A DNA stretch of 64,000 nucleotides from Methanobacteriota archaeon (GCA_020348345.1 CP070748.1:346088-410087), one strand, 5' to 3'; positions 22,465 to 30,577 are shown, counted from the first letter of the stretch. Numbers and translations are program-made. Notes: generated by a model not told the origin, from the letters alone.

Positions 22465-22731
22465 ATGGGAGAGGTCGCACTCCAGTATAGGATACTCCCA
22501 GAGGGGCTGGACGTTGACCTCGATGCTATTCTTGACGGTATCGTCAAAGCCTTGCCTCAATTTGCCAGGATGAAGGCATCCGAGAAGAAGGCCGTGGCCT
22601 TCGGATTGCAGGCGCTCCACGTACTCATCGTTATCGAAGACCGAGAAGGGGGCGCGGAGCAAATCGAATCCACGATGGGCGACGTGCCAGGGGTACAAAG
22701 CGTCGAGATTGTGGAGATGGGGCTGCTCTAG
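22465..22731 (+). CDS. aef1b: Translation elongation factor 1-beta
   Basis: aEF1-beta is the guanine-nucleotide exchange factor that recharges EF-1alpha with GTP. The 88-residue product opens MGEVALQYRILPEGLDVDLD and ends VPGVQSVEIVEMGLL, spanning the whole ferredoxin-like fold of the archaeal factor. The FGLQALHVLIVIEDREGG segment is the family core. It is downstream of the Zn-ribbon gene in one operon. Its ATG follows a GGTGGCTGG stretch that can serve as ribosome-binding site. Length and ends are normal. Confidence 0.95.
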   Translation: MGEVALQYRILPEGLDVDLDAILDGIVKALPQFARMKASEKKAVAFGLQALHVLIVIEDREGGAEQIESTMGDVPGVQSVEIVEMGLL

Positions 22732-22757
22732 GGTCTTGTCGACCGTCTACGACGGGA

Positions 22758-23363
22758 TTACTTCTTCTTGCGCTTGGGTTTTGCGGGACAGCAGGATTTC
22801 AATATCTCCCTCAGCTCGTCCTTCCGTCGCACCCGCTCACTGTGACTCTTGTCGTCTTCTGTGATCAAGGCTGCATACTCGAGCATTGTCTGCTTGACGA
22901 AGAAGCCCACGTCGTCCATGTCCTCGATCTTCTCGGTCCACTTGCCCGCGCATGAGCACTTCTCCATCTCCTCAGTGAGTCCAGCTATCTTCTTCACTGT
23001 CTTATCATCGGCCTCGGAGAGAAGTCCGATGCGCGCCAGTCCATCCAGAGAATTCCTGACGAGCTCCTCTGTCGCCCGGCTCCCCTTCGTCTCGCCGCAT
23101 GAGAGGTGAAACATCTCGGCGGCTGACCTGTAGTACGTCTCGATGAAATGGCCTACACGCTCCTCTCTCGACACCTCGACGACTCCGATCTTCTTCATCT
23201 TCCTTATCTGATGATAGATCGCCTGAGCGGTCAGGCCAAGCTCGCTGGCAATCTGGCTCACTGTCATTTCTTTGACTTTCAGCAGGTAGATGATTCTGCG
23301 TCTCGTTTCGTCAGCCAGTATCTCAAAAGCCTCGGGGTCTTTGATCGTTTTGACAGCCTTCAT
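22758..23363 (-). CDS. ArsR-type winged-helix regulator with Cys-containing tail
   Basis: The 201-residue product starts MKAVKTIKDPEAFEILADET. Residues 15-80 form an ArsR/HTH_20 winged helix (RRRIIYLLKVKEMTVSQIAS, then LTAQAIYHQIRKMKKIGVV). The rest is a long helical effector or dimerisation region containing CSCAGKW (around 138) and a CCPAKPKRKKK end, so cysteines are available for metal or redox sensing. The ATG at 23363 is preferred over 23393, since the longer start would lie inside the TATA/operator region. A perfect palindrome overlaps its promoter, which suggests autoregulation. It is divergent from the three-gene Cys-containing mini-operon, its likely target. Target and signal are inferred. 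Confidence 0.8.
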   Translation of the reverse strand: MKAVKTIKDPEAFEILADETRRRIIYLLKVKEMTVSQIASELGLTAQAIYHQIRKMKKIGVVEVSREERVGHFIETYYRSAAEMFHLSCGETKGSRATEELVRNSLDGLARIGLLSEADDKTVKKIAGLTEEMEKCSCAGKWTEKIEDMDDVGFFVKQTMLEYAALITEDDKSHSERVRRKDELREILKSCCPAKPKRKKK

Positions 23364-23382
23364 CGCAAGCACCACTAAAATG

Positions 23383-23402
23383 TATAGTAACACTGTACTA
23401 TA
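23383..23402. promoter_or_regulatory. Palindromic operator at the ArsR-type promoter
   Basis: TATAGTA-ACACTG-TACTATA is a perfect 7-bp inverted repeat with a 6-nt spacer. It lies 20-40 nt upstream of the regulator start and overlaps its TATA region, and is about 95 nt from the start of the divergent mini-operon. This is the position expected for a dimeric winged-helix autorepressor. Confidence 0.65.
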
Positions 23403-23494
23403 GTCTTTTTCACTCTACTACTCATGTTTCCATATTAAAACGAAGGTTTTATTAGCTAAAAGCTCTATTATGGTTTAGAAAGGAGTGATTAGAC

Positions 23495-23611
23495 ATGTGG
23501 AAGGAGTATGCGAGGAAGAGGCTCGGAACCCGGAGCGATCGAGTGCTGAACCCCAAGCTATTCGAAGTCTGGATGAATGCAGAGATCAGGACTCGTGGGC
23601 GAGTTCAATGA
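23495..23611 (+). CDS. Small basic protein, first gene of mini-operon
   Basis: A 38-residue open frame, rich in Arg and Lys, begins MWKEYARKRLGTRSDRV and ends RTRGRVQ. A strong ribosome-binding site AAAGGAGTG lies 8 nt before the ATG, and TATA-like sequences (TTTTATTAG near 23447, CTATTATGG near 23465) lie upstream. The stop overlaps the ATG of the next gene (ATGATG). I do not recognise a family. Existence is supported by the ribosome-binding site and the coupling rather than by homology. Confidence 0.45.
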   Translation: MWKEYARKRLGTRSDRVLNPKLFEVWMNAEIRTRGRVQ

Positions 23612-23910
23612 TGTTCGCCCCATATCCGCTTCAGGCGTCGAACCGACGCTTGGACGAAGACCTCAGCCGCTACATCAGGAATGAATACCGTGACGATAAC
23701 TCGTGCTGGTTCACTGCGAACGGCACAGGCGGAGGCTGTCTTCGGCTTCCTGGCGAGAAGACCACCTACACAGTACCGAATGAAGAGCCGTGCTGTCAGA
23801 ACCAGCTCGACCGCAGCGCTGGCTGCAGATGCCCCGTCATGAACGCAGTCTCTGGCCGCAAGGCCGCATCAGAGCCCAAGTCAGCAGGCGGTGGATATGG
23901 GCGCCCGTGA
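23608..23910 (+). CDS. Small Cys-containing protein, second gene of mini-operon
   Basis: The 100-residue product starts MMFAPYPLQASNRRLDEDLS and contains six cysteines between residues 36 and 76, in the groups SCWF, GGCLRL, EPCCQNQ and GCRCPVM. A glycine-rich GTGGG lies between the first two and a Gly/Lys-rich end follows. The spacing suggests a metal or Fe-S site but matches no family I know. It overlaps the preceding gene by 4 nt and the following Zn-ribbon gene by 14 nt. Third-position base use in this frame is like that of neighbouring real genes. Confidence 0.5.
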   Translation: MMFAPYPLQASNRRLDEDLSRYIRNEYRDDNSCWFTANGTGGGCLRLPGEKTTYTVPNEEPCCQNQLDRSAGCRCPVMNAVSGRKAASEPKSAGGGYGRP

Positions 23911-24019
23911 AAGCGATACTCGCAGGAAATGCTCCGTCTGCGGGTACGCCTGCGGAGTCGAATCGCACGAGTGCCCACGATGCGGAAATGTCTTCTGCAT
24001 GTCCTGCAGAGGTCGCTAG
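23897..24019 (+). CDS. Tiny zinc-ribbon protein, third gene of mini-operon
   Basis: This 40-residue frame starts MGARESDTRRKCSVCG. It contains CSVCGYAC, then HECPRCGNVFCMSC and ends RGR. Seven cysteines and one histidine in paired CXXC knuckles are consistent with one or two zinc sites. It overlaps the preceding gene by 14 nt and has a GGCGGTGG sequence 4 nt before the ATG. Function is unknown; position suggests it works with the two upstream small proteins. Confidence 0.5.
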   Translation: MGARESDTRRKCSVCGYACGVESHECPRCGNVFCMSCRGR

Positions 24020-24118
24020 CTCTCGCTCATAATGAATGATTCACTCATCGGCAGTGCATCCAGCGCAGGCATATCGACTGAAGAGCGCGAGCGGAGGCCA
24101 TGCGATCAGTAACGGGCC

Positions 24119-25546
24119 TCAGACCTTTGGCGGTGGGAGGATGTATCTTCCCTTCATGAGGTATTTCGTCTGGTCCCTCGCGCGCCGGATCATTGCCTCG
24201 GCCTTTTCGTAGAGCTCCTTCCTGCTATGCTTCTCCCGCGCCAGCCCCTCGTTGGTGGCGGCCATGCCGACGGCGGTGGCCTCTCTCGGGAAGACCTCCC
24301 ACTCATCCATGGTAGGTACAATGTAATCCTCCCTCAGCCCGTTGTCCTCGGCGGTCTTGGCCAATTCGAGCACAGCCGCAAGGCACATCGTGTCCGAGAT
24401 CGTCTTCGCCTTAACGTCGAGCGTGCCCCGGAAGATGCCGGGGAATCCAAGAGAGTTGTTCACCTGGTTCGGGAAATCTGACCGCCCCGTTGCGATGATC
24501 TTCGCCCCTGCCTCCTTGGCCTCCCAGGGCCATATCTCAGGAATAGGATTCGCCGTAGCGAAGACGATGGGGTCGTCCGCCATCTTTCTGATCCACTCCG
24601 GCTTGATAGTGCCCGGGCCTGGCTTCGAGGCTGCGACTACTATATCAGCGCCCTTCATGGCATCGGCGTCAGTTCCAACGACGCACTCCTTGTTCGAGTG
24701 ACTGCACATGAACCACTTCTCCTTGTATTGCTCCCTCACATCGTCCCGGCCGGTGTGAAGGGTGCCCTTCGAGTCGCACATCACCATGTTCCCCCATTTG
24801 AAGCCTGAGAGACGCATGATTCTCGAGATTGCGATGTTAGCGGCGCCTGCACCTATGAACGCAGCCTTCATATCAGAAGTCTTCTTGCCGACGATCTTGG
24901 CGGCATTGATGGCGCCGGCAGCAACGATCGTTCCGGTGCCCTGCTGGTCGTCGTGCCAGACGGGTATGTCGCACTCTTCTCTAAGTCGCTGGAGGATATG
25001 GAAACACTTGGGTTGGGCGATGTCCTCCAGATTCACACCCCCCAACGAAGGCTGGAGGAACTTGACCGTCTTGATGAACTCCTCAGGATCCTTTGTGCCA
25101 AGGCACAAAGGGAAAGCGTCCACGCCACCCAGATACTTGAATAGAAGTGATTTGCCCTCCATCACAGGCATCCCTGCCTCCGGGCCGATGTCGCCGAGTC
25201 CAAGCACTCGAGTGCCGTCGGATATTACACCCACGGTATTCCACCGGTTGGTGTGCACGTAAGACAGTTCTCTGTTCTTCTTGATCGCTTTACATGGCTC
25301 GGCAACACCTGGAGTGTACCAAATGGCAAAATCGTTGAAGTCTCGAACGACACACTTGGACACAATCTCTATCTTTCCTTCATAGAACGGGTGATACGCC
25401 ATTGCCAGCTTAGCCGGCTCGTAAGCCTTCTTCAGCAACTCGTCGACGGACACTCCTTTCTTGGTGCCTGTCTTCTTCGCCCCTGCCTTCTTCGACGCGC
25501 CCTTCTTTGAAGGCCCCTTCCTGACGGTTTTGGACTTCTTCGGCAT
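24119..25546 (-). CDS. NAD(P)-dependent malic enzyme
   Basis: Malic enzyme decarboxylates malate to pyruvate with reduction of NAD(P). The 475-residue product contains the malate-site segments WYTPGVAEPCKAI and SDGTRVLGLGDIGPEAGMPV, the metal/catalytic stretch VWHDDQQGTGTI, the Rossmann motif FIGAGAANIAISR and FANPIPEI-like FATANPIPEIWP. The ATG at 25546 has a GGGGG ribosome-binding site 9 nt upstream; a TTG at 25594 would add 16 residues. Residues 1-40 are an unusual Lys/Ala/Gly-rich low-complexity leader (repeated KK and SKK). A TATA-like TGTATTAATCC lies near 25667-25677, giving a leader of about 100 nt. Confidence 0.93.
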   Translation of the reverse strand: MPKKSKTVRKGPSKKGASKKAGAKKTGTKKGVSVDELLKKAYEPAKLAMAYHPFYEGKIEIVSKCVVRDFNDFAIWYTPGVAEPCKAIKKNRELSYVHTNRWNTVGVISDGTRVLGLGDIGPEAGMPVMEGKSLLFKYLGGVDAFPLCLGTKDPEEFIKTVKFLQPSLGGVNLEDIAQPKCFHILQRLREECDIPVWHDDQQGTGTIVAAGAINAAKIVGKKTSDMKAAFIGAGAANIAISRIMRLSGFKWGNMVMCDSKGTLHTGRDDVREQYKEKWFMCSHSNKECVVGTDADAMKGADIVVAASKPGPGTIKPEWIRKMADDPIVFATANPIPEIWPWEAKEAGAKIIATGRSDFPNQVNNSLGFPGIFRGTLDVKAKTISDTMCLAAVLELAKTAEDNGLREDYIVPTMDEWEVFPREATAVGMAATNEGLAREKHSRKELYEKAEAMIRRARDQTKYLMKGRYILPPPKV

Positions 25547-25761
25547 TCGATCAATCCCCCTCGATTCGACGGTGTCTTCGAAAGTCGTCGGCAATCTCGT
25601 TCTCTCGAACGCATTTCCAACCGTTTCCTGACGCCTTCGACCTGCTATTGGAGATTATCTCGGCGGATTAATACATTGTCATCTTACACGTCGCTCGCTG
25701 CACAACACTCGGGATTCATCCCGCGAATCATATATTATCGACCGCATCATTGCTTACTGAG

Positions 25762-27399
25762 ATGAAAGCAATCATACTCGATGGTTACGTTGACGAGCCG
25801 TCATGTCTTGGCGTCCCGCCGTACATCTCGCCGTACGCGCGCCTGATGTATGGCGCATTGAGCGGCGCTGGGCTAGACGCCAGGTACGCTACGATAGACC
25901 AGTGGCGCTCAGGCGATGCCGACCTCGCTGGTAATGAGCTGCTTGTGGCGATACGCCATGTCGCAGTCCCGGGGAAATATCTTCGCGGAATGCCTGCAAG
26001 CGATAACGAGCTGGCAAGAATCGGCCATGAGTTCATCGGGAGGTCGGTCGTCAGCCTCGGAATGACCACCAAGGGCATTCCACGATTGATCGCCGAGGCT
26101 TTCGATCATGTTACCCGTGGCGATCCAGACGCGTATGTCAGCGACCTACTGGTCGAGAAGGACGAGTCGTGCAGGAGTAGAACCTATGAGGAGTGGTCGA
26201 GATGGTTGCTCGACGGAGCGGCTGCGTGCAATCATCATCCGGATTACCGCGGCCCCCTGATAGCCGAGATGCAAATGTACAGAGGATGTGTCAGGTATCT
26301 GTCGGGCGGATGCGGGTTCTGCATCGAACCGCTTCAAGGAGAGCCGCAGTTCAGGCTTCCCGAGGACATCGTATCAGAGGCGGAGACGCTGTCAGAGATG
26401 GGAGTCAGAAACCTGCGATTGGGAGCCCAAACCTGCGTGTACTCGTACATGGCCAAAGGGATTGGCGAGACCGAAACCCCGATCCCCAACGCTGAATCCA
26501 TCACACGGCTTCTGAGAGCGATCAAGGAGAACGCACAGCCAGAGGTCTTCCACTTGGATAATGCCAATCCGGCAGTCATTGCCGCTCACCCGCACGAAGC
26601 CACAGAAGTCACGAAAGCGATCGCGGAATATTGCACGGGGGGCAACGTCCTTGCATTGGGGCTCGAAACCGCCGACCCCGCCGTCGCAAAAGCGAACAAT
26701 CTGAACGCCACGCCCGATGACACGGTCAAGGCCGTTCGCATGATCAACGAGATTGGGGCGAGAATGGGTCCCACAGGCTTGCCTATTGTGCTGCCGGGAC
26801 TGAACTTCCTGTGCGGTCTCAGAGGCGAGACGAAGGAAACCTATGCCTTGAACACCGAGTTCGTGAAGGAATTGCTTTCGGAGAGGCTGCTTCTCCGACG
26901 TATAAACATCCGCCAAGTCATACCCGTACGGGACGACTCGTCGGGCGTGAGACTCAGAGCCGAATTCTCCAGGTTCAGAAGACACGTCAGAGAGCATGTG
27001 GACCTGCCGATGATGGAACGGATGCTCCCGAACGGGACGGTGTTGTCGGCGGTATACACTGAGCTCAGAGAGGGGGGCAGGACCTTCGGAAGACAGGCGG
27101 GGACCTATCCTATACTTGTGGGCCTACCCTATCCCTATGATATCGGGAGATGGGTGAACGTCTTCATTACCGGAAGGAGTCCGAGGAGCGTTATCGGAAT
27201 CGTTCATCCCACGCCTGTCAACTCCTCCACCCTTTCAATGCTCGAGGCAGTTCCGGGCATTGGCAAGCGCAGGGCAATGGCGATCGTTCGACGCAGACCT
27301 ATAAACACCAGGCTCGAACTTAGAGAGATACTCGGAGACGAGAATGGCACCGATGCGATAATGGACGTGCTCTCGATGAAGAATGTACGTGAAGAGTAA
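25762..27399 (+). CDS. Radical SAM protein with C-terminal HhH, COG1031-like
   Basis: This 545-residue archaeal radical SAM protein has its cluster motif at C176-X7-C184-X2-C187 (RGCVRYLSGGCGFC), a wider spacing than the classic CX3CX2C but usual for this family. A TIM-barrel region follows (about 190-400). The C-terminal helix-hairpin-helix (MLEAVPGIGKRRAMAIVRRR, about 492-511) suggests nucleic-acid binding. The ATG at 25762 is about 30 nt after the TATA box CATATATTATC (25728-25738), so the mRNA is likely leaderless; a TTG at 25750 is possible. Its 3' end overlaps priL by 17 nt. The reaction is unknown; RNA or DNA modification is a guess from the HhH domain. Confidence 0.82.
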   Translation: MKAIILDGYVDEPSCLGVPPYISPYARLMYGALSGAGLDARYATIDQWRSGDADLAGNELLVAIRHVAVPGKYLRGMPASDNELARIGHEFIGRSVVSLGMTTKGIPRLIAEAFDHVTRGDPDAYVSDLLVEKDESCRSRTYEEWSRWLLDGAAACNHHPDYRGPLIAEMQMYRGCVRYLSGGCGFCIEPLQGEPQFRLPEDIVSEAETLSEMGVRNLRLGAQTCVYSYMAKGIGETETPIPNAESITRLLRAIKENAQPEVFHLDNANPAVIAAHPHEATEVTKAIAEYCTGGNVLALGLETADPAVAKANNLNATPDDTVKAVRMINEIGARMGPTGLPIVLPGLNFLCGLRGETKETYALNTEFVKELLSERLLLRRINIRQVIPVRDDSSGVRLRAEFSRFRRHVREHVDLPMMERMLPNGTVLSAVYTELREGGRTFGRQAGTYPILVGLPYPYDIGRWVNVFITGRSPRSVIGIVHPTPVNSSTLSMLEAVPGIGKRRAMAIVRRRPINTRLELREILGDENGTDAIMDVLSMKNVREE

Positions 27400-28591
27400 C
27401 AGTCAGGTTATTGTATTGACCGCTCGATTCATCTCCGACGCGGCTGGTGGAATCGTGGACCATAAGACGGCGGCGAGATATCCGTTCCTGAGGGAGGCGG
27501 CGGAACTCCTTAAGAGCGAGGGAGTGACACTGGAGGGCCTCATATCCGACCGGGCCTACGAGAGGGCAAGAACTCTGGGGAAGGATAGGGTGCTGGAAGC
27601 CGTCGAGTTCGCCAAGGTTGTCGAGCGCCCAATCGCCACGGAGACCGATGCAGTGAACGAGCTTCTTAGCTATCCTGTCGCAAGGATGCTGGTCTCCTGC
27701 CTTGGCGACGAGAAGTTCGTTCACAGATACGCCATAGCCGAGGCGAAGCTGGCTAATGCGAGGTTGAGCCGCGAAATCGAGCGCGCTAAGGAGAGGAGCG
27801 CGAAGAGAGGGCGGATGCCTCCCTCAGGAAACGACGGCGTAGATTTCGTGATGAAAGTCGCGGATGAACTCGGCCTTGAGATCTCATCGGTTGACGATTT
27901 CCTGGCAGTGGATTTCACCGATTTCCTCAGGTTCTCCTCGGCGATAAAAAGCCGATCCTGGAAACTCGTGAATCAGGACGTCAGAAACGGGAAGATACTC
28001 ATCAATGAGGGTAGACTGATCAGGCTTGTAGAGCAGATGATTAGCGACAGGATCATCTCTGAGCTGCCGTTGCCGGTCAATGACACGATAATCCAGGCCC
28101 TCGCGGATGATGTCGAGGAGATCAGGCAGCAGCTCGAGGTGAAGAGAGCCGAACGACCCGAGAGGGATTTCGGCAGGGTGAGCATAGTAAGATTTCCACC
28201 ATGCATGAAGAAGCTTCTTGAGATGATAAGAGCGGGCGAGAACGTTCCTCACACAGGCAGATTCGCGATAGTTGCCTTCCTGCACACGCTCGGCATGGAC
28301 TCGGACACCATCCTTTCTACATTCTCGGCATCAGCGGATTTCGATGAGAGCAAGAGCCGGTATCAGATTCAGCACATCACAGGTGAGATATCCGGCACCG
28401 AATACACGCCGCCAGAGTGCAGCACCATGAAGAGCTACGGAATATGCTACGACCCCGACAGCCTGTGCAACAAAGAGTGGATGGGGCACCCGCTCAAGTA
28501 CTACCGTCTGAAGGGCAGAAGACCCCGCAAGCGCGGAGACGATGTCAAGGAAGAGTCTTCCAGATCAAGTGCGCGCGCTGGACGGCTGTGA
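27383..28591 (+). CDS. priL: DNA primase large subunit
   Basis: PriL partners the catalytic PriS subunit to make primers for DNA replication. The 402-residue product carries the conserved 4Fe-4S cysteines C274 (FPPCMKKLL), C346 and C355 (PPECSTMKSYGIC) and C362 (DSLCNKEW), and the HTGRFAIVAFLHTLGMD block of the C-terminal domain. The start overlaps the radical SAM gene by 17 nt. The last 47 nt overlap the convergent CDP-alcohol phosphotransferase, so the tail (basic GRRPRKRGDD, then SSRSSARAGRL) may be dispensable. No priS is present in the window. Confidence 0.94.
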   Translation: MYVKSNSQVIVLTARFISDAAGGIVDHKTAARYPFLREAAELLKSEGVTLEGLISDRAYERARTLGKDRVLEAVEFAKVVERPIATETDAVNELLSYPVARMLVSCLGDEKFVHRYAIAEAKLANARLSREIERAKERSAKRGRMPPSGNDGVDFVMKVADELGLEISSVDDFLAVDFTDFLRFSSAIKSRSWKLVNQDVRNGKILINEGRLIRLVEQMISDRIISELPLPVNDTIIQALADDVEEIRQQLEVKRAERPERDFGRVSIVRFPPCMKKLLEMIRAGENVPHTGRFAIVAFLHTLGMDSDTILSTFSASADFDESKSRYQIQHITGEISGTEYTPPECSTMKSYGICYDPDSLCNKEWMGHPLKYYRLKGRRPRKRGDDVKEESSRSSARAGRL

Positions 28592-29129
28592 TATTGCCGG
28601 CGATGCCGAAGTAGAGCATCATCCAGCCTATCAGCGAGTATCCGAGAAGGTCCTCGGCGAGAGCGACATCGAACACCATGAGGCAATACTGCACTATCGG
28701 GATGACTATCAGCAGTGCGAGCCTGTCGGCCCGGCCCAGAACTCCTCGATACATCCTCTTCAGCCCAAGAGCTTGCGCCTGCGTGCCCATGTAGCTGGCC
28801 AACAGAACCCCGATCATCGCGAAGAGTCCGACGAAGACTGAGCAGTGCGCGCCGAGGGCGATGCCCGCGAGGATGAACACATCCGCGTACCTGTCGATTA
28901 CATGGTCCACAAAGTCGCCCCTCTTCGACTCGACTGGCTTCAATCTCGCAACCTTGCCATCGAGGGCATCGAGCAGACCGTTGGCGGCAACCATCAGAGC
29001 TGCGAGGAGGATGAAGTACTCAGGCTCGAATGTGAAGAAGACGCCTGCGAGGAACGCGAAGAACAGGGACGCAATAGACAGATGATTCGGATTGACCGAA
29101 GCAAGTCTTCTTGCGGCGGGAGACAACAC
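28545..29129 (-). CDS. CDP-alcohol phosphatidyltransferase (archaeal phospholipid synthesis)
   Basis: This integral membrane enzyme moves a phosphatidyl or archaetidyl group from a CDP-lipid to an alcohol such as inositol phosphate. The diagnostic DGX2ARX8GX3DX3D motif is exact (DGKVARLKPVESKRGDFVDH, then VIDR). About five membrane segments follow. The GTG at 29129 is the first standard start and gives 194 residues. The codons just upstream (LDQYREEADK) look like the normal family N-terminus and are preceded by a perfect AGGAGGT site, so translation may start at a CTG at 29165. It overlaps the adenylate-kinase gene in that case, and priL at the other end. The substrate alcohol cannot be told. 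Confidence 0.85.
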   Translation of the reverse strand: MLSPAARRLASVNPNHLSIASLFFAFLAGVFFTFEPEYFILLAALMVAANGLLDALDGKVARLKPVESKRGDFVDHVIDRYADVFILAGIALGAHCSVFVGLFAMIGVLLASYMGTQAQALGLKRMYRGVLGRADRLALLIVIPIVQYCLMVFDVALAEDLLGYSLIGWMMLYFGIAGNITAVQRAHLIWKTLP

Positions 29130-29155
29130 CTTATCGGCCTCTTCCCGGTATTGGT

Positions 29156-29671
29156 CTAAAACCAGTCTATGACCTCCTGGCTCCAGTCAACATGCCCCAC
29201 TGGATATTTCTCACTTTCTCCCGCACATATCTCTTCCACCGCGGCAGCGGCTTTCTCCACGGACATATCGGTTGTGTCAATCTCGCATACCACTGATACA
29301 GCGTTCAATGCCTCGATCAATATGACATCCACCGCTTCAGCTTCAATGTTCTCCGTGACTTTGGGCTCGCTCCACCCCTTCACGGCCAGCCTCTGTCTGA
29401 GGACCCGTGGTGAACATCTCAGTACAATAGCCAAATCCACGTTCAGAAGATGCGATAGATGTCCTTCGAGTAGGACATCTCCTCTGATCGCCTTCACCGC
29501 TCGAACCAGTCTTTCGACGTCGACTTCGTCCGTGTCACGGCCGGCGTCATATCCCACGATAGCGTCACAGTCATCAGCTAGAGAGTTGACATCAACGACG
29601 TCAATCGATGTCACATGTGACGCTACACTTGTCTTTCCGACCCCGGGCGTGCCCGTCAAGGCTATCCTCAT
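29156..29671 (-). CDS. Fap7/AK6-type adenylate kinase-like NTPase
   Basis: The 171-residue product begins MRIALTGTPGVGKTSVASHV with a P-loop (GTPGVGKTS, residues 7-15). It has a short lid and the family segment LLEGHLSHLL near residue 70. It belongs to the archaeal COG1936 group related to Fap7/hCINAP. That group has weak adenylate kinase activity and helps mature the small ribosomal subunit by binding uS11. The mRNA continues into the CDP-alcohol phosphotransferase gene. The ATG at 29671 follows an AT-rich region without a clear ribosome-binding site. Which activity matters in the cell is not decidable here. Confidence 0.88.
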   Translation of the reverse strand: MRIALTGTPGVGKTSVASHVTSIDVVDVNSLADDCDAIVGYDAGRDTDEVDVERLVRAVKAIRGDVLLEGHLSHLLNVDLAIVLRCSPRVLRQRLAVKGWSEPKVTENIEAEAVDVILIEALNAVSVVCEIDTTDMSVEKAAAAVEEICAGESEKYPVGHVDWSQEVIDWF

Positions 29672-29721
29672 TGATTGGGGCTAGTCAATCCAACGCATAT
29701 CAATCTTCACCGGGTGCCGGC

Positions 29722-30525
29722 TTAATCCAGCCGCTCGGAGAACAGCCTGCAGAACTCACGTTCCATGTCGAGGGTGGCTATGCGCTCGTTCATCGCACGC
29801 CCGAGAGTGCGGATGGCGACTGGATCTACTGGAAAATCGATCCCGCAGTCGACGTCCATCAGTATCAGGAACTCGGGCGGGAGGAGGCCGATCCTTCGAC
29901 GTTGGACGCCGGGCCCGAACTCGAGTGAGTCGAGCGACACAGATCCTTCTCCCGCTGCATTGATGAACCAAGCGATCCGCCTAACCATATTCCACAGGAA
30001 GCTCTCCGCTCTGAAATCGAGAACAAAGAACGGAGGCGCTTCGGTGATCTCAATGGATTCGATCGTCCTGATCGGGCTCCTTCCGTCTAACCTCGCGAAA
30101 CCGGAGAAGTCGTGAGTGCCGATCATCCGGCATGCTGCCGTCCTCATTGTGGATAGGTTCTGCGAGGCAATAGGTAAGTGGTATCTGTACCACCTTTGCC
30201 TCGCCCATCTGGGATTGAAACCGCCATCGACCTCCACAGCAGAGTATGCCCATGCGCCTTCAAGCTCTGAGTTCATGGCAGGGCACAGCGATCTGAGGCG
30301 GAAATCCGTCTCGAACGATATGACGTTCCCCAATGCGCTGACGCCTCTGTCCGTTCTGCTTGAACTGCGAAGGCCGCGTTCCGGATCTGGACTGATAGCG
30401 CCAACCTTGCAGAGGGCGGCAATCAACTCGCCCTCAACGGTCGATAGCTCAGGCTGCTTCTGGAAACCGTGGAACCTGGTGCCGTCATATGCGAGTTTGA
30501 CCGCTACCCGTCTAGTCTCAGCCAC
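29722..30525 (-). CDS. truA: tRNA pseudouridine synthase A
   Basis: TruA converts uridines 38-40 of tRNA anticodon arms to pseudouridine. From the GTG at 30525 the product is 267 residues. It begins VAETRRVAVKLAYDGTRFHG, has the catalytic Asp in SSRTDRGVSALGNV (near residue 56) and ends with the family FLWNMVRRIAWF block near 180. The frame stays open upstream to 30744, but only the GTG sits 26-27 nt from the shared TATA box (30547-30556), which supports a leaderless transcript starting at this codon. It is divergent from trmJ. Confidence 0.92.
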   Translation of the reverse strand: MAETRRVAVKLAYDGTRFHGFQKQPELSTVEGELIAALCKVGAISPDPERGLRSSSRTDRGVSALGNVISFETDFRLRSLCPAMNSELEGAWAYSAVEVDGGFNPRWARQRWYRYHLPIASQNLSTMRTAACRMIGTHDFSGFARLDGRSPIRTIESIEITEAPPFFVLDFRAESFLWNMVRRIAWFINAAGEGSVSLDSLEFGPGVQRRRIGLLPPEFLILMDVDCGIDFPVDPVAIRTLGRAMNERIATLDMEREFCRLFSERLD

Positions 30526-30546
30526 GCGCCTCTCATCGAGTACATG

Positions 30547-30556
30547 ATTATATATC
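30547..30556. promoter_or_regulatory. Shared bidirectional TATA box for truA and trmJ
   Basis: ATTATATATC is nearly self-complementary. Its centre is about 26 nt from the trmJ GTG (30578) on one side and about 27 nt from the truA GTG (30525) on the other. It can place leaderless transcripts on both genes, and no second TATA box is visible in the 52-nt gap. Confidence 0.6.
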
Positions 30557-30577
30557 TGCGTCGTCCGTGATGGTCCC

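Noticed and set aside
23485..23607. Extending the 100-residue Cys-containing frame upstream to 23485
   Set aside because: The upstream codons overlap the 38-residue gene, which has the better ribosome-binding site, and the ATGATG overlap gives a natural coupled start at 23608.
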